Shown: positions 45,212-54,800 of the stretch, piece after piece
Layout of the letters: every line of letters begins with the position of its first letter
How positions within the stretch are numbered: position 1 is the stretch's first letter
Origin: Pseudomonas monteilii NBRC 103158 = DSM 14164
GTDB lineage: Bacteria; Pseudomonadota; Gammaproteobacteria; Pseudomonadales; Pseudomonadaceae
NCBI RefSeq assembly: GCF_000730605.1
Contig: NZ_BBIS01000043.1
Location: forward strand, 31,529-95,528
DNA: 64,000 nucleotides
Direction: 5' to 3'
Notes under the pieces: model-generated
Seen by the model: the letters and a program-made list of their open reading frames with translations, nothing else
Database searches by the model: none
What the model was told of the DNA's origin: nothing
Translations under genes and position numbers: made by a program

Positions 45212-45472
45212 TCACTTAGCATGCACCGTAATCGCCACCAGCCGCACCACCACCGGCCTCACCATCAACACACAGACAAACGCCACCGGCATTGCCAATT
45301 GATAGGCCTTCAGCACGTTGCTCAGGTACTCCGGGTTAACCCCGGCATTGGCCGCTGTGATCACGAAGCACATCAGCAGTGCCATGATCGACGACATGTA
45401 AAAGGCGAAAACGTAAGGCGTGGCGCTCGGGTGTAACTTGCGTCGGCTGCGCGACTGGGACAGGTTGCTCAT
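45212..45472 (-). CDS. DUF2798 small membrane protein
   Basis: An 86-residue protein with two hydrophobic helices (YVFAFYMSSIMALLMCFVITAAN and LAMPVAFVCVLMVRPVVVRLVA) separated by a short loop, which is the DUF2798 layout. Function unknown. The start (45470-45472) follows an AGGAGTT site on the minus strand. It is divergent from the LysR gene at 45586, a common arrangement for a regulator and its target. Confidence 0.8.
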   Translation of the reverse strand: MSNLSQSRSRRKLHPSATPYVFAFYMSSIMALLMCFVITAANAGVNPEYLSNVLKAYQLAMPVAFVCVLMVRPVVVRLVAITVHAK

Positions 45473-45585
45473 GCGAACTCCTGAAAGGTGAGTGGAGGCG
45501 CAGGTTAGCAACGCATCCTCCTGCACCTGTAGACCCGCAGGATTGAGTTCTTTATAAAGAGATTCTTACGAATCCAAGGGCTCAA
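45473..45585. promoter_or_regulatory. DUF2798-LysR divergent promoter region
   Basis: 113 bp between divergent starts. The right part is AT-rich (gttctttataaagagattcttacg, 45547-45570) and contains a ctttataaag palindrome near 45550-45559, which is suitable for a LysR regulator. Operator role is inferred. Confidence 0.45.
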
Positions 45586-46515
45586 ATGGACCTGCTCAAC
45601 GCCATCCGCAGTTTCATCAAGGTTGTCGAAGCCGGCAGCATTGCCGCTGGCGCCCGCAATCTGGGCCTCAGCCCGGCAGCGGTCAGCCAGAACCTGGCTC
45701 GGCTAGAGGGCCACTTGCAGGTGCGACTGCTCAGCCGTACCACACGCAGCATGGCTGTGACCCCCGCTGGCGCCCAGTATTACGAGCGTGTGAAGCATAT
45801 CGAGCGTGACCTTGCGCTGGCCGAACAGGCGGTCACCACCCCCGACAGCGAGCCCCAGGGGCGGTTATGTATTGCCTCGACTTCAGCGTTCGGTCGTCAC
45901 GTGCTGGCGCCGCTGATACCTGCCTTCAGTGCCCGCTACCCATTGCTTTCGATAGAGTTGATAACGACTGATCGCCGGGTGAACCATGTCCGTGAAGACG
46001 TCGACGTGAGCCTGCGTATTGCCCCTCAGCTGGAAGACCAGCTAATGGCCCGGCACATTGCCCGTATCCCGTTCATCTGCTGCGCCTCACCCGGTTACCT
46101 GCAAAGCGCCGGCGTACCCGCCACGCCTGAGGCCCTGCGCGACCACCGCTGCTTGGTGTTTCGCTATCCGGTGGACGGGCGCTTTCTGCGTTGGGGCTTC
46201 ATGCGCGACCGCCTGCGCTTCGAGGCGGAATTTGGCAGCGTATTGATCAGCGATGACATCGATACCCTGACCCAGATGGCCCTGCACGATGGTGGCATCA
46301 CCCGCCTGGCCGAGTTCATCGTGCGGCCACACCTGGCTTCCGGCGCGCTGGTGCCCTTGTTCGAGTACAGCGACAGCGGGCAAGCCTACGCCCAGACCGA
46401 GCCGATGGATATCTACCTGTGCCTGGCCGACCGTTTTGCCATGACCACCAAGGTACGCGTGTTCATGGATTATCTGCGCGAGTGCCTGGGTGACAGTTGG
46501 CAGGTGCAGGCATGA
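45586..46515 (+). CDS. LysR-family transcriptional regulator
   Basis: A 309-residue LysR protein: helix-turn-helix (MDLLNAIRSFIKVVEAGSIAAGARNLGLSPAAVSQ, within residues 1-60) of the PA-type seen in aromatic or solvent-stress regulators (TTRSMAVTPAGAQYYER), then the effector domain. The divergent DUF2798 membrane gene is its likely target. It ends at an intrinsic terminator shared with the convergent porin gene. Confidence 0.87.
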   Translation: MDLLNAIRSFIKVVEAGSIAAGARNLGLSPAAVSQNLARLEGHLQVRLLSRTTRSMAVTPAGAQYYERVKHIERDLALAEQAVTTPDSEPQGRLCIASTSAFGRHVLAPLIPAFSARYPLLSIELITTDRRVNHVREDVDVSLRIAPQLEDQLMARHIARIPFICCASPGYLQSAGVPATPEALRDHRCLVFRYPVDGRFLRWGFMRDRLRFEAEFGSVLISDDIDTLTQMALHDGGITRLAEFIVRPHLASGALVPLFEYSDSGQAYAQTEPMDIYLCLADRFAMTTKVRVFMDYLRECLGDSWQVQA

Positions 46516-46541
46516 AAAAACCGCCACGGGGGCGGTTTTTT
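46515..46541. terminator. Bidirectional intrinsic terminator (LysR / FadL-type)
   Basis: aaaaaaccgcc and ggcggtttttt form an 11-bp stem with a 5-nt loop and A- and T-runs on the two sides. It lies between convergent stops at 46515 and 46558. Confidence 0.9.
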
Positions 46542-46557
46542 GTGTGGCGGGTACGAA

Positions 46558-47823
46558 TCAGAAGCGGTAGGTGAGCGAAGCACCGATACCGTGGGCGCTG
46601 TTCTCGTACTTGGCCTGGTAGCTGCCTTTGGTTGCGCTTACCTGATTGACCTTGGTGTCTTCTTCCCACAGGTAGGAATAGGCCACGTCGATGGTCATGT
46701 CGTCGTTCGGGCTCCAGCCGGCACCCAGGCTGAACACTTTGCGGTCGCCGGTCGGGATGCGTGGCGAGCGGTCGTGGTTGTTGGTCGGCGACTGGTCGAC
46801 GGTGAAGCCGGTACGCAGTACCCACTCCTTGTTGACCTTGTACGACGCACCAATCGCGTGGGCCCAGGTGTCATGCCAGTTCTGTTCTTCGGTGATGGTC
46901 TGGAACGCCGAACCTGCCAGTGGGGCCGGCACATCGTTCTGCACGGTGATGTCTTTCAGGCGGCTCCAGCGGGTCCAGGTGCTACCTGCGTACAGGGTCC
47001 ACTGGTCGTCCAGCTCATGGGTAACCGAAAGGTCGACAGACTCGGGCGTCTTGATCTTCAGGCTGGCGTCGAACTTGTTGCCGTTGAATGGCCCGATCAG
47101 CGGCGTGCTGACGCGGGTCTTGCCTTCGAGCTTGTAGTCGACCATCGAGTGGTAGGTAAGGCCGACGCGGGTGCGGTCGGTGGCTTGTACCAGGATACCG
47201 ATGTTGTAGCCAACGGCGGTATCGTCGCCCTTGATCTTCACTTCGCCATCGTTACGGCCAGGCGTGAACGGGTTGATCAGGCTTGAGCCCAGCTCACCCT
47301 TGATGCGGTTGATGGTAGGGCCGAAGCCGATCGAGACCTTGTCGTTGAAGGCATAGCTAACAGTCGGCTGGAAGGTGACAACCTCGACGTGGCTCTTCTT
47401 GCCCCAGTAGCGTGCCGCGTCATCGCTGCCGTAGTCGGTTACCAGGCCGAACGGTACGTAGACGCCGAAACCGACGCTCCAGTGGTCGTCGATCGGCTTG
47501 ACGTAGTAACCCATCGGTACGCCAACGAAAGGCACCATGTCACCATCGGTTTCCCCCCCGAGGTTGCTGCCCCGGCCCGAGATGTCGGACTTGGCGATGA
47601 CGGCAGCGCCGCCCACGGTGAATTGTTCGCGTCTGAGGCGAGACATGCCTGCCGGGTTGCCAAACACGGTGCTGGCATCTTCGGCAGAAGAAGAACGTCC
47701 CGCGAAACCTGTCCCCATGCTGCTGATGCTCTGTTCGTTGAGCGCGAAGCCGCTGGCGAGCAGTTGGCTGGAAGCAAGAGCAACGGCTACGCCGAGGGAG
47801 GTTTTGAGCATTACTTTTTTCAT
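46558..47823 (-). CDS. FadL/OmpP1-family outer membrane transporter
   Basis: A 421-residue outer-membrane beta-barrel with a signal peptide (KVMLKTSLGVAVALASSQLLASGFALNEQ) and the FadL-type N-terminus (GFALNEQSISSMGTGFAGRSSSAEDASTVFGNPAGM), where the hatch domain sits. It ends with a C-terminal aromatic (SLTYRF) as needed for BAM assembly. Such channels take up long-chain fatty acids or hydrophobic compounds. Two phased direct repeats lie upstream. The specific substrate is uncertain, so I give no symbol. Confidence 0.88.
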   Translation of the reverse strand: MKKVMLKTSLGVAVALASSQLLASGFALNEQSISSMGTGFAGRSSSAEDASTVFGNPAGMSRLRREQFTVGGAAVIAKSDISGRGSNLGGETDGDMVPFVGVPMGYYVKPIDDHWSVGFGVYVPFGLVTDYGSDDAARYWGKKSHVEVVTFQPTVSYAFNDKVSIGFGPTINRIKGELGSSLINPFTPGRNDGEVKIKGDDTAVGYNIGILVQATDRTRVGLTYHSMVDYKLEGKTRVSTPLIGPFNGNKFDASLKIKTPESVDLSVTHELDDQWTLYAGSTWTRWSRLKDITVQNDVPAPLAGSAFQTITEEQNWHDTWAHAIGASYKVNKEWVLRTGFTVDQSPTNNHDRSPRIPTGDRKVFSLGAGWSPNDDMTIDVAYSYLWEEDTKVNQVSATKGSYQAKYENSAHGIGASLTYRF

Positions 47824-47912
47824 TATTAGAAAACTCCTTGGGATCTCCGGGGCGAAAAGCTACCAACAAATCACGCGCTGCGCTATAGCCTCAATCGCAG
47901 GAGTTAGAGCGG

Positions 47913-47965
47913 TTTTGTAGGACAATCCGACCAAAATTCCATTTTTTCCGGTATTTTTGTAGGAC
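47913..47965. repeat. Two 11-bp direct repeats upstream of the FadL-type gene
   Basis: ttttgtaggac occurs at 47913-47923 and 47955-47965, 42 bp apart (about four helical turns). They lie about 90 and 132 bp upstream of the porin ATG. A paired regulator site is possible. Confidence 0.6.
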
Positions 47966-47970
47966 GCGTC

Positions 47971-48453
47971 TCAAGATGCCTGTGGCAATCTCCGATCTAT
48001 GCAGGTATGCCAGGCGTGAGTGAAGTCGCGCAGGCGACCTTGGGGGTTGAAAATCTGTCGCCAGATGCGCGCCAGTGCCAGTAAATCGTCGGCAGCTGGC
48101 AGCGGCGTGGCCTGTTCTTCGACGAGCATCCAGGCAATGGCGGTGGAGTAGCGCAGGTTGACGGTGAGCTCCAGGTGCGGCCCGCCAAGGAAGGCGTGCT
48201 GGCTGGCCAAGCCGCGGACCAGGCTGGCCAGGTCGGGATCACGGGCCAGGTAGTCGTCCCAGAGTGCCTGATGGCGGTGTTCGCCAATGCGGTAAAGGCC
48301 GTGCCCACGTCGGTCGTGCAACGCTGACCCGAGTGCCGATTGGCTGGCGGCGATGCCCAGCAACAAGGCCTCGGCGCTGGCGCAGTGACGGTCCAGATAG
48401 ACCAGGGTGGGTCGGATCACATACTGACACAATTCATTCGCCGCGATACCCAT
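47971..48453 (-). CDS. Hypothetical protein (160 aa)
   Basis: A 160-residue soluble, helix-rich protein with no recognised domain (MGIAANELCQYVIRPTLVYL ... SAEALLLGIAASQSALG ... LRDFTHAWHTCIDR). It has several conserved-looking aromatic and Arg residues and no export signal. The stop lies near the paired repeats upstream of the FadL-type gene on the same strand. The start at 48453 has no strong ribosome site that I can see. It could be a phage-derived or Pseudomonas-specific gene; function unknown. Confidence 0.55.
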   Translation of the reverse strand: MGIAANELCQYVIRPTLVYLDRHCASAEALLLGIAASQSALGSALHDRRGHGLYRIGEHRHQALWDDYLARDPDLASLVRGLASQHAFLGGPHLELTVNLRYSTAIAWMLVEEQATPLPAADDLLALARIWRQIFNPQGRLRDFTHAWHTCIDRRLPQAS

Positions 48454-48702
48454 GATGCCCTCGAGCAGATAAGGGCCGGACGGGCGCTGGAGCTTGGCAG
48501 CTGGTGAATGATCAGGCCCGCCGGAAGCGGTAAGGACCGCTCGAGTTGAAGTGTAGTGTGATAATCGTGGTGTAAAGAGCTGTTTTTAAATCGTTTGCTG
48601 CCTGACGTACCGGGCTATATGCCCTAAGGCAATTACGCCGGGAACGTTCAGGCAGACTGGCGATGGGGTGATTCAGCGCTTGAATACCGCAGTATTCGCG
48701 GC

Positions 48703-48927
48703 TCACGCGGTAAGCGATTGGCGAGTACGGGCGATGACTGCCTGCAGCGGCTCGCTACGGCTGTACTGTTCAGGGTACAGGCGCTCGGTGTGGCAGGCGA
48801 CGCCGTGTTCGTCTACCAGGGTGAAGCTGAAGCTGCCCTTGCGTGGGGCAACGATAAGGCACTTCAACGGCGAGAAGGCCTGGGAGAGGGTGCCAATGGC
48901 AGCCTGAATTTGATGATGAGTATGCAT
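48703..48927 (-). CDS. DUF3509-like small protein (74 aa)
   Basis: A 74-residue protein (MHTHHQIQAAIGTLSQAFSP, then KCLIVAPRKGSFSFTLVDEHG and an ERLYPEQYS block) resembling the DUF3509 family of short Pseudomonas proteins. No activity is known. The start ATG (48925-48927) is preferred over the long frame to 49104 because it gives the family N-terminus. It faces the 948-bp gap on its 5' side. Confidence 0.65.
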   Translation of the reverse strand: MHTHHQIQAAIGTLSQAFSPLKCLIVAPRKGSFSFTLVDEHGVACHTERLYPEQYSRSEPLQAVIARTRQSLTA

Positions 48928-49591
48928 ATTGTTGGAGGTTCCTGCTTTAAACACGGGGGTTATGATCCGTGCATGATAGAAACGTTCCAGTGACGCCTTT
49001 ATTAAGGGACGAACGAACCTGACTGGAACAGGGCAGCCAGAGGGAGCGCAATCAAAGGTGGGCGCTTGGGCTGACTGGTAGGTACTTCGGAAGGCAGGCA
49101 GCACGCCGGGGCCAAGGTTCTAGGCCGTCGGGGTGGAATCCTGATCAATCTGTCACGTGATTCGTGCTTGAGCAGCCTGAGGCTGGCGAGGGAATCATCG
49201 ATTAGGCCGGTCCTGCTTTCAGCAGCGCCACTCTTGGGAGGAGGGGTTGCAAGGACGCTTGCGGCCAGAATTGACTTTCAGCTTGGTACTAACGAGGCGC
49301 ACCTTACTGGAAATGCAGGTGTTTGGCAAGCACTACGTTCGTTCGGGTTAGCCGCGCAGTATGGCGCGTATTTGTATTGCTGTGAAGAGGGGGCAATTGG
49401 CCCGTATCCAGGTTGATGTGCCCATTTCGTGCACTCGAATGGCGGTTTATGGTGCACTTGTTCACATTCGGGGCAACGCTTGTAACAGCCCGGCAACACG
49501 CATCGACAGCTCCGCCAATGCCTTGACTGCGCGGTTAAGTCAATGAAAAAAAACACTATTTTTAGCTGGTGAAAAAATCGTCAGTTTGACA

Positions 49592-49616
49592 CAAAGCCCC
49601 AATTTACGGGGCTTTG
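49592..49616. terminator. Hairpin in the 948-bp gap
   Basis: caaagcccc and ggggctttg form a 9-bp stem with a 7-nt loop. The 3' side on plus is CGGGGTG, on minus TGTCAAAC; the arrangement resembles a terminator without a strong U-run. No gene ends nearby, so it may end an unannotated transcript. Confidence 0.45.
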
Positions 49617-49645
49617 CGGGGTGTACTAGGGGGTTGTCCACCGAG

Positions 49646-49654
49646 TTATCCACA
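49646..49654 (+). other. Perfect DnaA-box sequence
   Basis: TTATCCACA, the strict consensus, is followed after 5 bp by an imperfect inverted copy (tgtggattg at about 49660). It is a lone box in an intergenic region about 230 bp upstream of the Sel1-like gene. It is not an origin cluster. Confidence 0.55.
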
Positions 49655-49875
49655 GGAACTGTGGATTGTCCAGAGCGCTTGCTCTAGGACGGGCGTGCTA
49701 GCAAAGGCGTGAACTGTCCGACAATCGACATGCCTCGACAGACCGCTTGGTCATCCCCTCGAAAACGTCAAGAAAAGATCATTTAAATTTTTTTCAATTC
49801 TCCAGAAATCGACAGGCTGCGGCGGAAAAAAAAGAGTAGAGTGGCGCGCCTTTCGAGTTGCCAAACCTGTTACTC

Positions 49876-50289
49876 ATGAAGTTTCGTAGCAAACACCTCG
49901 CCAGCCCTGCGGCATCGACGCCTCCCCCCAAACGCTTTTCACTGAAAGTTGCCTTGTGGTTGCTCGACAGCCCGCGCCTGGGTGACAAGGCCCAGGTCAA
50001 GCACTTGGCTGGGCGCCTGTTGAAACAGCCGGCGCGCCAGGGCGTTGTGGTCGCACAAAGCCGCCTGGGGCAGATGCTGTGCCGTGATTGCGGCAATGCC
50101 CGTGACCGGCGGATTGGCCATGAACTGCTGCGTCAGGCCGCCCGCGCCGGTGATCGGCGGGCGCAACTGGAATATGCACGGTTGTGCCAGCACACCGAGC
50201 CTGAGCAGGCACGGTACTGGCTGGAGCTGGCGGCGGGGCAGGGGTCGCAGGAAGCGCGGCGGTTGCTGCGCCAGTGGTTCTCGGGCTGA
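49876..50289 (+). CDS. Sel1-like repeat protein
   Basis: A 137-residue basic protein whose C-terminal half carries Sel1/TPR-like repeats (AQSRLGQMLCRDCGNARDRRIGHELLRQAARAGDRRAQLEYARLCQ and the QARYWLELAAGQGSQEAR unit). These usually mediate protein-protein contacts. No signal peptide is clear. Start ATG 49876 was chosen; a frame from 49858 is slightly longer. It lies 79 bp upstream of rmuC on the same strand. Confidence 0.75.
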   Translation: MKFRSKHLASPAASTPPPKRFSLKVALWLLDSPRLGDKAQVKHLAGRLLKQPARQGVVVAQSRLGQMLCRDCGNARDRRIGHELLRQAARAGDRRAQLEYARLCQHTEPEQARYWLELAAGQGSQEARRLLRQWFSG

Positions 50290-50368
50290 GCACTCGGGCT
50301 GCAACAGGCAACACGCCCGCCGGGCTGATAAGCTGCGCATCAATCATCCAGGATCGTTCGGGGTAAGC

Positions 50369-51853
50369 ATGACAGTGGATCTGGCCAGCATTCTGCTGGG
50401 CTTGGTGGCAGGCGCGTTACCCTGCCTGGGGTGGGTCATGCAGGTGCAGCGCCGCCAGGGCGCGCGACAAGGTGAGCAGGCGTTGCTTGAAGAACGCCTC
50501 AATGCCGCCCAGCTGGCCCAGGCTGGCCTGCAAGCGCAGTTGGAGGCCAGCCGCGATGAAGTCAGCGACCTCAGCGAAGCCAACACCGTCAAACAGACTC
50601 AGTTGGCCGCCCAGGGCCGTGAGCTGGAACTGCTGCAAGTCGACCGCGACAATGCCCGCGATGCCGCCCACGCCTGGAGCCTGGAGCGCGCCAGCCGGGA
50701 GGCTGAACTGCGCCGCCTGGAGGCCCAGACCGCACGCCTGGAGGCCGAGCTGCGCGAGCAGCAGGAAAGCCATCAGCAACGCCTCGAAGACCTGCATGAA
50801 GCTCGCGATGCCCTGCGCGCCCAGTTCGCCGACATGGCCACCAAGATCTTCGACGAGCGCGAGCAGCGCTTCGCCCAGACCAGCCAGCAGCATCTGGGCC
50901 AGTTGCTCGACCCGCTCAAGGAGCGTATTCATGCCTTCGAAAAGCGCGTGGAAGAAAGCTACCAGCAAGAGGCCCGCGAACGCTTTTCGCTAGGCAAGGA
51001 ACTGGAGCGCCTGCAGCAGCTCAACCTGCGCTTGTCGGACGAGGCCACCAACCTCACTCAGGCCTTGAAGGGCCAGAAAACCCAAGGCAACTGGGGTGAG
51101 CTGATTCTTGAGAGGGTGCTGGAGCATGCGGGCCTGGAAAAGGGCCGCGAGTACCAGACCCAGGTCAGCCTGAAAAGTGCCGACGGCGAGCGTTTCCAGC
51201 CCGATGTGCTGATCATGCTGCCCGGCGACAAGCAGGTGGTGGTGGACGCCAAAGTCAGCCTCACGGCGTACCAGCAGTTCGTCGCCGGCAACGACGAGGC
51301 CGCGCTCAAGCAGCACGTGCAGTCATTGCGCAGCCACGTCAAAGGCCTGTCGAGCAAGGATTACAATCGCCTCGAAGGCCTGCACAGCCTGGATTTCGTG
51401 CTGCTGTTCGTGCCTATCGAGGCGGCCTTCTCGGCAGCCTTGCAGGCTGAGCCCAACCTGTTCCAGGAAGCCTTCGACCGGCAGATCGTGATTGTCAGCC
51501 CCACCACCTTGCTGGCGACCCTGCGGGTGATCGACAGCCTGTGGAAACAGGAGCGTCAAGGCCAGAACGCCCGCGAAATTGCCGAGCGCGCCGGTTGGCT
51601 GTACGACAAGTTCGTGCTGTTCATCCAAGACCTGGACGAGCTGGGCAGCCGCCTGCAGCAGGTGGACAAGGCCTATGCCGCAGCCCGCAACAAATTGTGC
51701 GAAGGGCGCGGCAACCTGGTCAGCCGCAGCGAACAGCTGAAACTGCTGGGCGCCCGTGCCAGCAAGAGCCTGCCGGCAGACTTGCTGGAACGGGCGCTGT
51801 CCGACGAGGTGCCGGATGCAGCGGTTACTGAACCAGGCTCAGATGGCGGTTGA
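50369..51853 (+). CDS. rmuC: DNA recombination protein RmuC
   Basis: A 494-residue protein with an N-terminal membrane-like helix (SILLGLVAGALPCLGWVM), a long coiled coil (about residues 35-225) and the RmuC nuclease-like domain (GNWGELILERVLEHAGLEKGREYQTQ ... VVVDAKVSLTAYQQF ... LLFVPIEAAF). It limits DNA inversions at repeats and is a PD-(D/E)XK-type protein by family. The stop overlaps the convergent mxtR stop by 29 bp (51825-51853). The start ATG 50369 gives the coiled-coil protein; the longer frame is a shadow. Confidence 0.92.
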   Translation: MTVDLASILLGLVAGALPCLGWVMQVQRRQGARQGEQALLEERLNAAQLAQAGLQAQLEASRDEVSDLSEANTVKQTQLAAQGRELELLQVDRDNARDAAHAWSLERASREAELRRLEAQTARLEAELREQQESHQQRLEDLHEARDALRAQFADMATKIFDEREQRFAQTSQQHLGQLLDPLKERIHAFEKRVEESYQQEARERFSLGKELERLQQLNLRLSDEATNLTQALKGQKTQGNWGELILERVLEHAGLEKGREYQTQVSLKSADGERFQPDVLIMLPGDKQVVVDAKVSLTAYQQFVAGNDEAALKQHVQSLRSHVKGLSSKDYNRLEGLHSLDFVLLFVPIEAAFSAALQAEPNLFQEAFDRQIVIVSPTTLLATLRVIDSLWKQERQGQNAREIAERAGWLYDKFVLFIQDLDELGSRLQQVDKAYAAARNKLCEGRGNLVSRSEQLKLLGARASKSLPADLLERALSDEVPDAAVTEPGSDGG

Positions 51854-54800
51854 GCATGGCGCGCAGAGCCGCCGGCTTGACCGGCTTGGCCAGGTAGTCC
51901 AGGCCAGATGCATGCACCATGGCGATGGTTTCCTTGCTGCCGTCGGCACTGATCACCACCCCTGGCACCGGTTCACCCAGGCGCGCGCGTAGCCAGCCCA
52001 TCAGCCCGATGCCGGTTTCGCCGTCATCCAGGTGGTAGTCCACCAATGCCAGGTGCGGGCGCATGCCCTTGGCCAGCAGGGCCTCACATTCGGCCTGGTT
52101 ACGCGCGGTCCATACCTGGCAACCCCATCGGCTGAGCAGGCTGTTCATGCCGATCAGGATGCTGTCTTCGTTGTCCACGCACAGCACCTGCAGCCCGGCC
52201 AGCGGTTGGCCACCCTGTTCCACCGGGGCGCTCGGCGCCGGTGCGGGCTGGCGAGCAATCGGCACGCAGACCCGGAACACCGTGCCTTTGCCCGGCCATG
52301 AGCGTACTTCCAGCGGGTGCCCCAGCACCCGGCACAGGCCGTCGGCAATTGCCAGGCCCAGGCCCAGGCCTTTTTCGGCGCGGGTCTGGTGGCTGTCCAG
52401 GCGTTTGAACTCCTGGAAGATCACCTGCAGCTTGTCGTCGGCAATGCCCGGCCCCCGGTCCCACACTTCCAGCCACAGGCGTTCGCCCTGGCGGCGAGCA
52501 CCCAGCAGGATCGGGCTCTTGCCATAACGCAGGGCATTGGTGAGGAAGTTCTGCAGTACCCGCCGCAGCAGCTTCATGTCGCTGTCCACCCGCAGGCGGC
52601 TGCCACGCAAGCGGAACTCCAGGCCTTTCTCGGCCGCCAGTACCTTGAATTCTGCCCCCAGGGTGTCGAACAGTTCGTTGAGGGCAAAGGGCTTGGCGTC
52701 TGGGGTGATCTTGCCGTTTTCCAGGCGCGAGATGTCCAGCAGGTCGCTGATCAGCTCTTCGGCCGAGCGCAGCGAGCTGTCCATGTGCTGCACCAGCTGC
52801 TGGGCCTCTTCGTTCATGCCCTCGGCCTGCTGTGACAAGGCGGCGGAGAACAGCCGGGCGGCGTTCAGCGGCTGCATCAAGTCATGGCTGACCGCAGCCA
52901 GGAAGCGGGTCTTGGACTGGCTCACCGCTTCGGCATGGCTCTTGGCTTCCGACAGTGCCTGATTGAGCTGCGACAGCTCTTGGGTGCGCTCTGCCACCCG
53001 TTGTTCCAGGCCTTCGTTGGCGTCGCGCAGGGCCTGCTCGGCCTCGCGGAACGGGGTGATGTCGGTGAAGCTCATGACGAAGCCGCCGCCTGGCATCGGG
53101 TTGCCGATCAGCTCGATCACCCGGCCATTGGGGAACAGCCGTTCGGAGGAGTGCGCACGGCCCTGGCGCATCCAGTGCAGGCGCCGCGCCACATGCACCT
53201 GCGCTTCGCCCGGGCCGCACAGACCGCGCTCGGCGTTGTAGCGGATGATGTCGGCAATGGGCCGGCCCACGCTGATCAGGCCGTCGGGGTAGTTGAACAG
53301 CTCCAGGTAGCGCCGGTTCCAGGCCACCAGGTGCAGGTTCTGGTCGACCACGCTGATGCCCTGGTTGATGTTCTCGATGGCGCCTTGCAGCAGGGCGCGG
53401 TTGAACTGCAGCACTTCGCTGGCTTCGTCGGCGATGCGCACCACATCTTCCAGCTGCATGTCGCGGCCTTCGATGGCGGCTTTGACCACGGCGCGGGTCG
53501 ACGAGGTGCCCAGTACCCCGGCCAGCAGGCGTTCAGTGTGCTCGATCCAGTCGCCGTCGGCGTTCTGGTTGGGGTTGAAGCCCTTGCCCTGGCGGTAGGC
53601 GAAGCGGATGAAACTCTGACGTGCACGCTCTTCACCCACAAAGCGCGAGGCGAGGGTCAGCAGGTCGTCGATCTGTACCGCCAGCAGCGGCTTGCTGCTG
53701 GGCCGCGCGGTTTGCTGGCCAATGAAGCGGCCGGCCTGCCAGTGCTCGGACACCCGCGTGCGCGAAAGCACCGAGACCCAGGCAAACAGGGTGAAGTTGC
53801 CCGCCAGTGACAACACCACGCCCTGGGTCAGCGGGCTGATAGGCAGGCCCAGCGGGTTGCCGTGCAGCCACGCCAGCCCCGGGAACAGTTGCAGTGACCA
53901 GCCAAGGCTGTGCGCGGTGATCGGCAGCACCAGGGTGTAGAACCACAGGAAGATACCCGCGGCAAGGCCGGCGAACACGCCGCGCCGGTTGGCCTGCTTC
54001 CAGTACAGCGCGCCAAGCATGGCCGGGGTGAGCTGGGTCACGGCGGCGAAGGCGATCTGGCCGATGGTCGCAAGGCTCGCGGTGGACCCCAGCAAGCGGT
54101 AGCTGACGTAGGCCAGCAACAGGATCACCACGATGGTTACCCGGCGCACCGAGAGCATCCAGTGGCGGAACGCCTCGAACGGCCGCTCGGTGTTGTTGCG
54201 GCGCAGCAGCCAGGGCAGCAGCATGTCGTTGGACACCATGGTCGACAGTGCCACGGCTTCGACGATGACCATGCCGGTGGCCGCCGAAGCACCGCCAATG
54301 AACGCCAGCAGGGCCAGGCTCGGGTGCGCCTCGGCCAGCGGCAGGCTGATCACGAACGAGTCGGAAATCACCGTGCCTGGCAGCAACATCTGCCCGGCCA
54401 AGGCAATCGGCACCACGAACAGCGCGGCCAGTGCCAGGTACATCGGGAACACCCAGCGCGCCAGGCGCATGTCCTGGGGTTCGATGTTCTCTACCACGGT
54501 GACATGGAACTGCCGAGGTAGGCAGATGATCGCCATCATCGCCACGGCGGTTTGCACCACCATTGATGGCCAGTTGATGGTCTCCTGCCAATAGTCCTGC
54601 AAGTGGATCGACTGGCGAGCCTGGCTGAACAGGTCGTCGAAGCCGTCATACAGGTTGAAGACGATGAAGATGCCCACCGCGAGGAAGGCCAGCAGCTTAA
54701 TGAGCGATTCGAAGGCAATTGCCAGCACCATGCCGCGGTGGTGTTCGGTCACATCCAGGCTGCGTGTACCGAACACAATGGCGAACAGTGCCAGCACCAG

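Larger units (their letters stand above)
48928..49875. other. 948-bp region without a convincing gene
   Basis: I find no frame here with a ribosome site and a protein-like composition; short ORFs are low-quality. The region holds a perfect DnaA-box sequence (49646-49654), a hairpin (49592-49616) and an A/T-rich tract before the Sel1-like gene (about 49780-49840). It may carry an unannotated RNA, but I cannot identify one. Confidence 0.5.

Noticed and set aside
44860..45219. 119-codon ORF through the heptamer and hexamer repeats
   Set aside because: Low-complexity translation (SEKRKAK and KSKSKS runs) of simple repeats and a dispersed element; a well-known type of spurious ORF in Pseudomonas.
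49168..49556. Short ORFs on both strands in the 948-bp gap
   Set aside because: No ribosome sites, no protein-like composition and no recognisable domain; not enough to call a gene.
49646..49670. Replication origin
   Set aside because: Only one perfect DnaA box and one partial copy are present; no cluster and none of the genes normally at a Pseudomonas origin.
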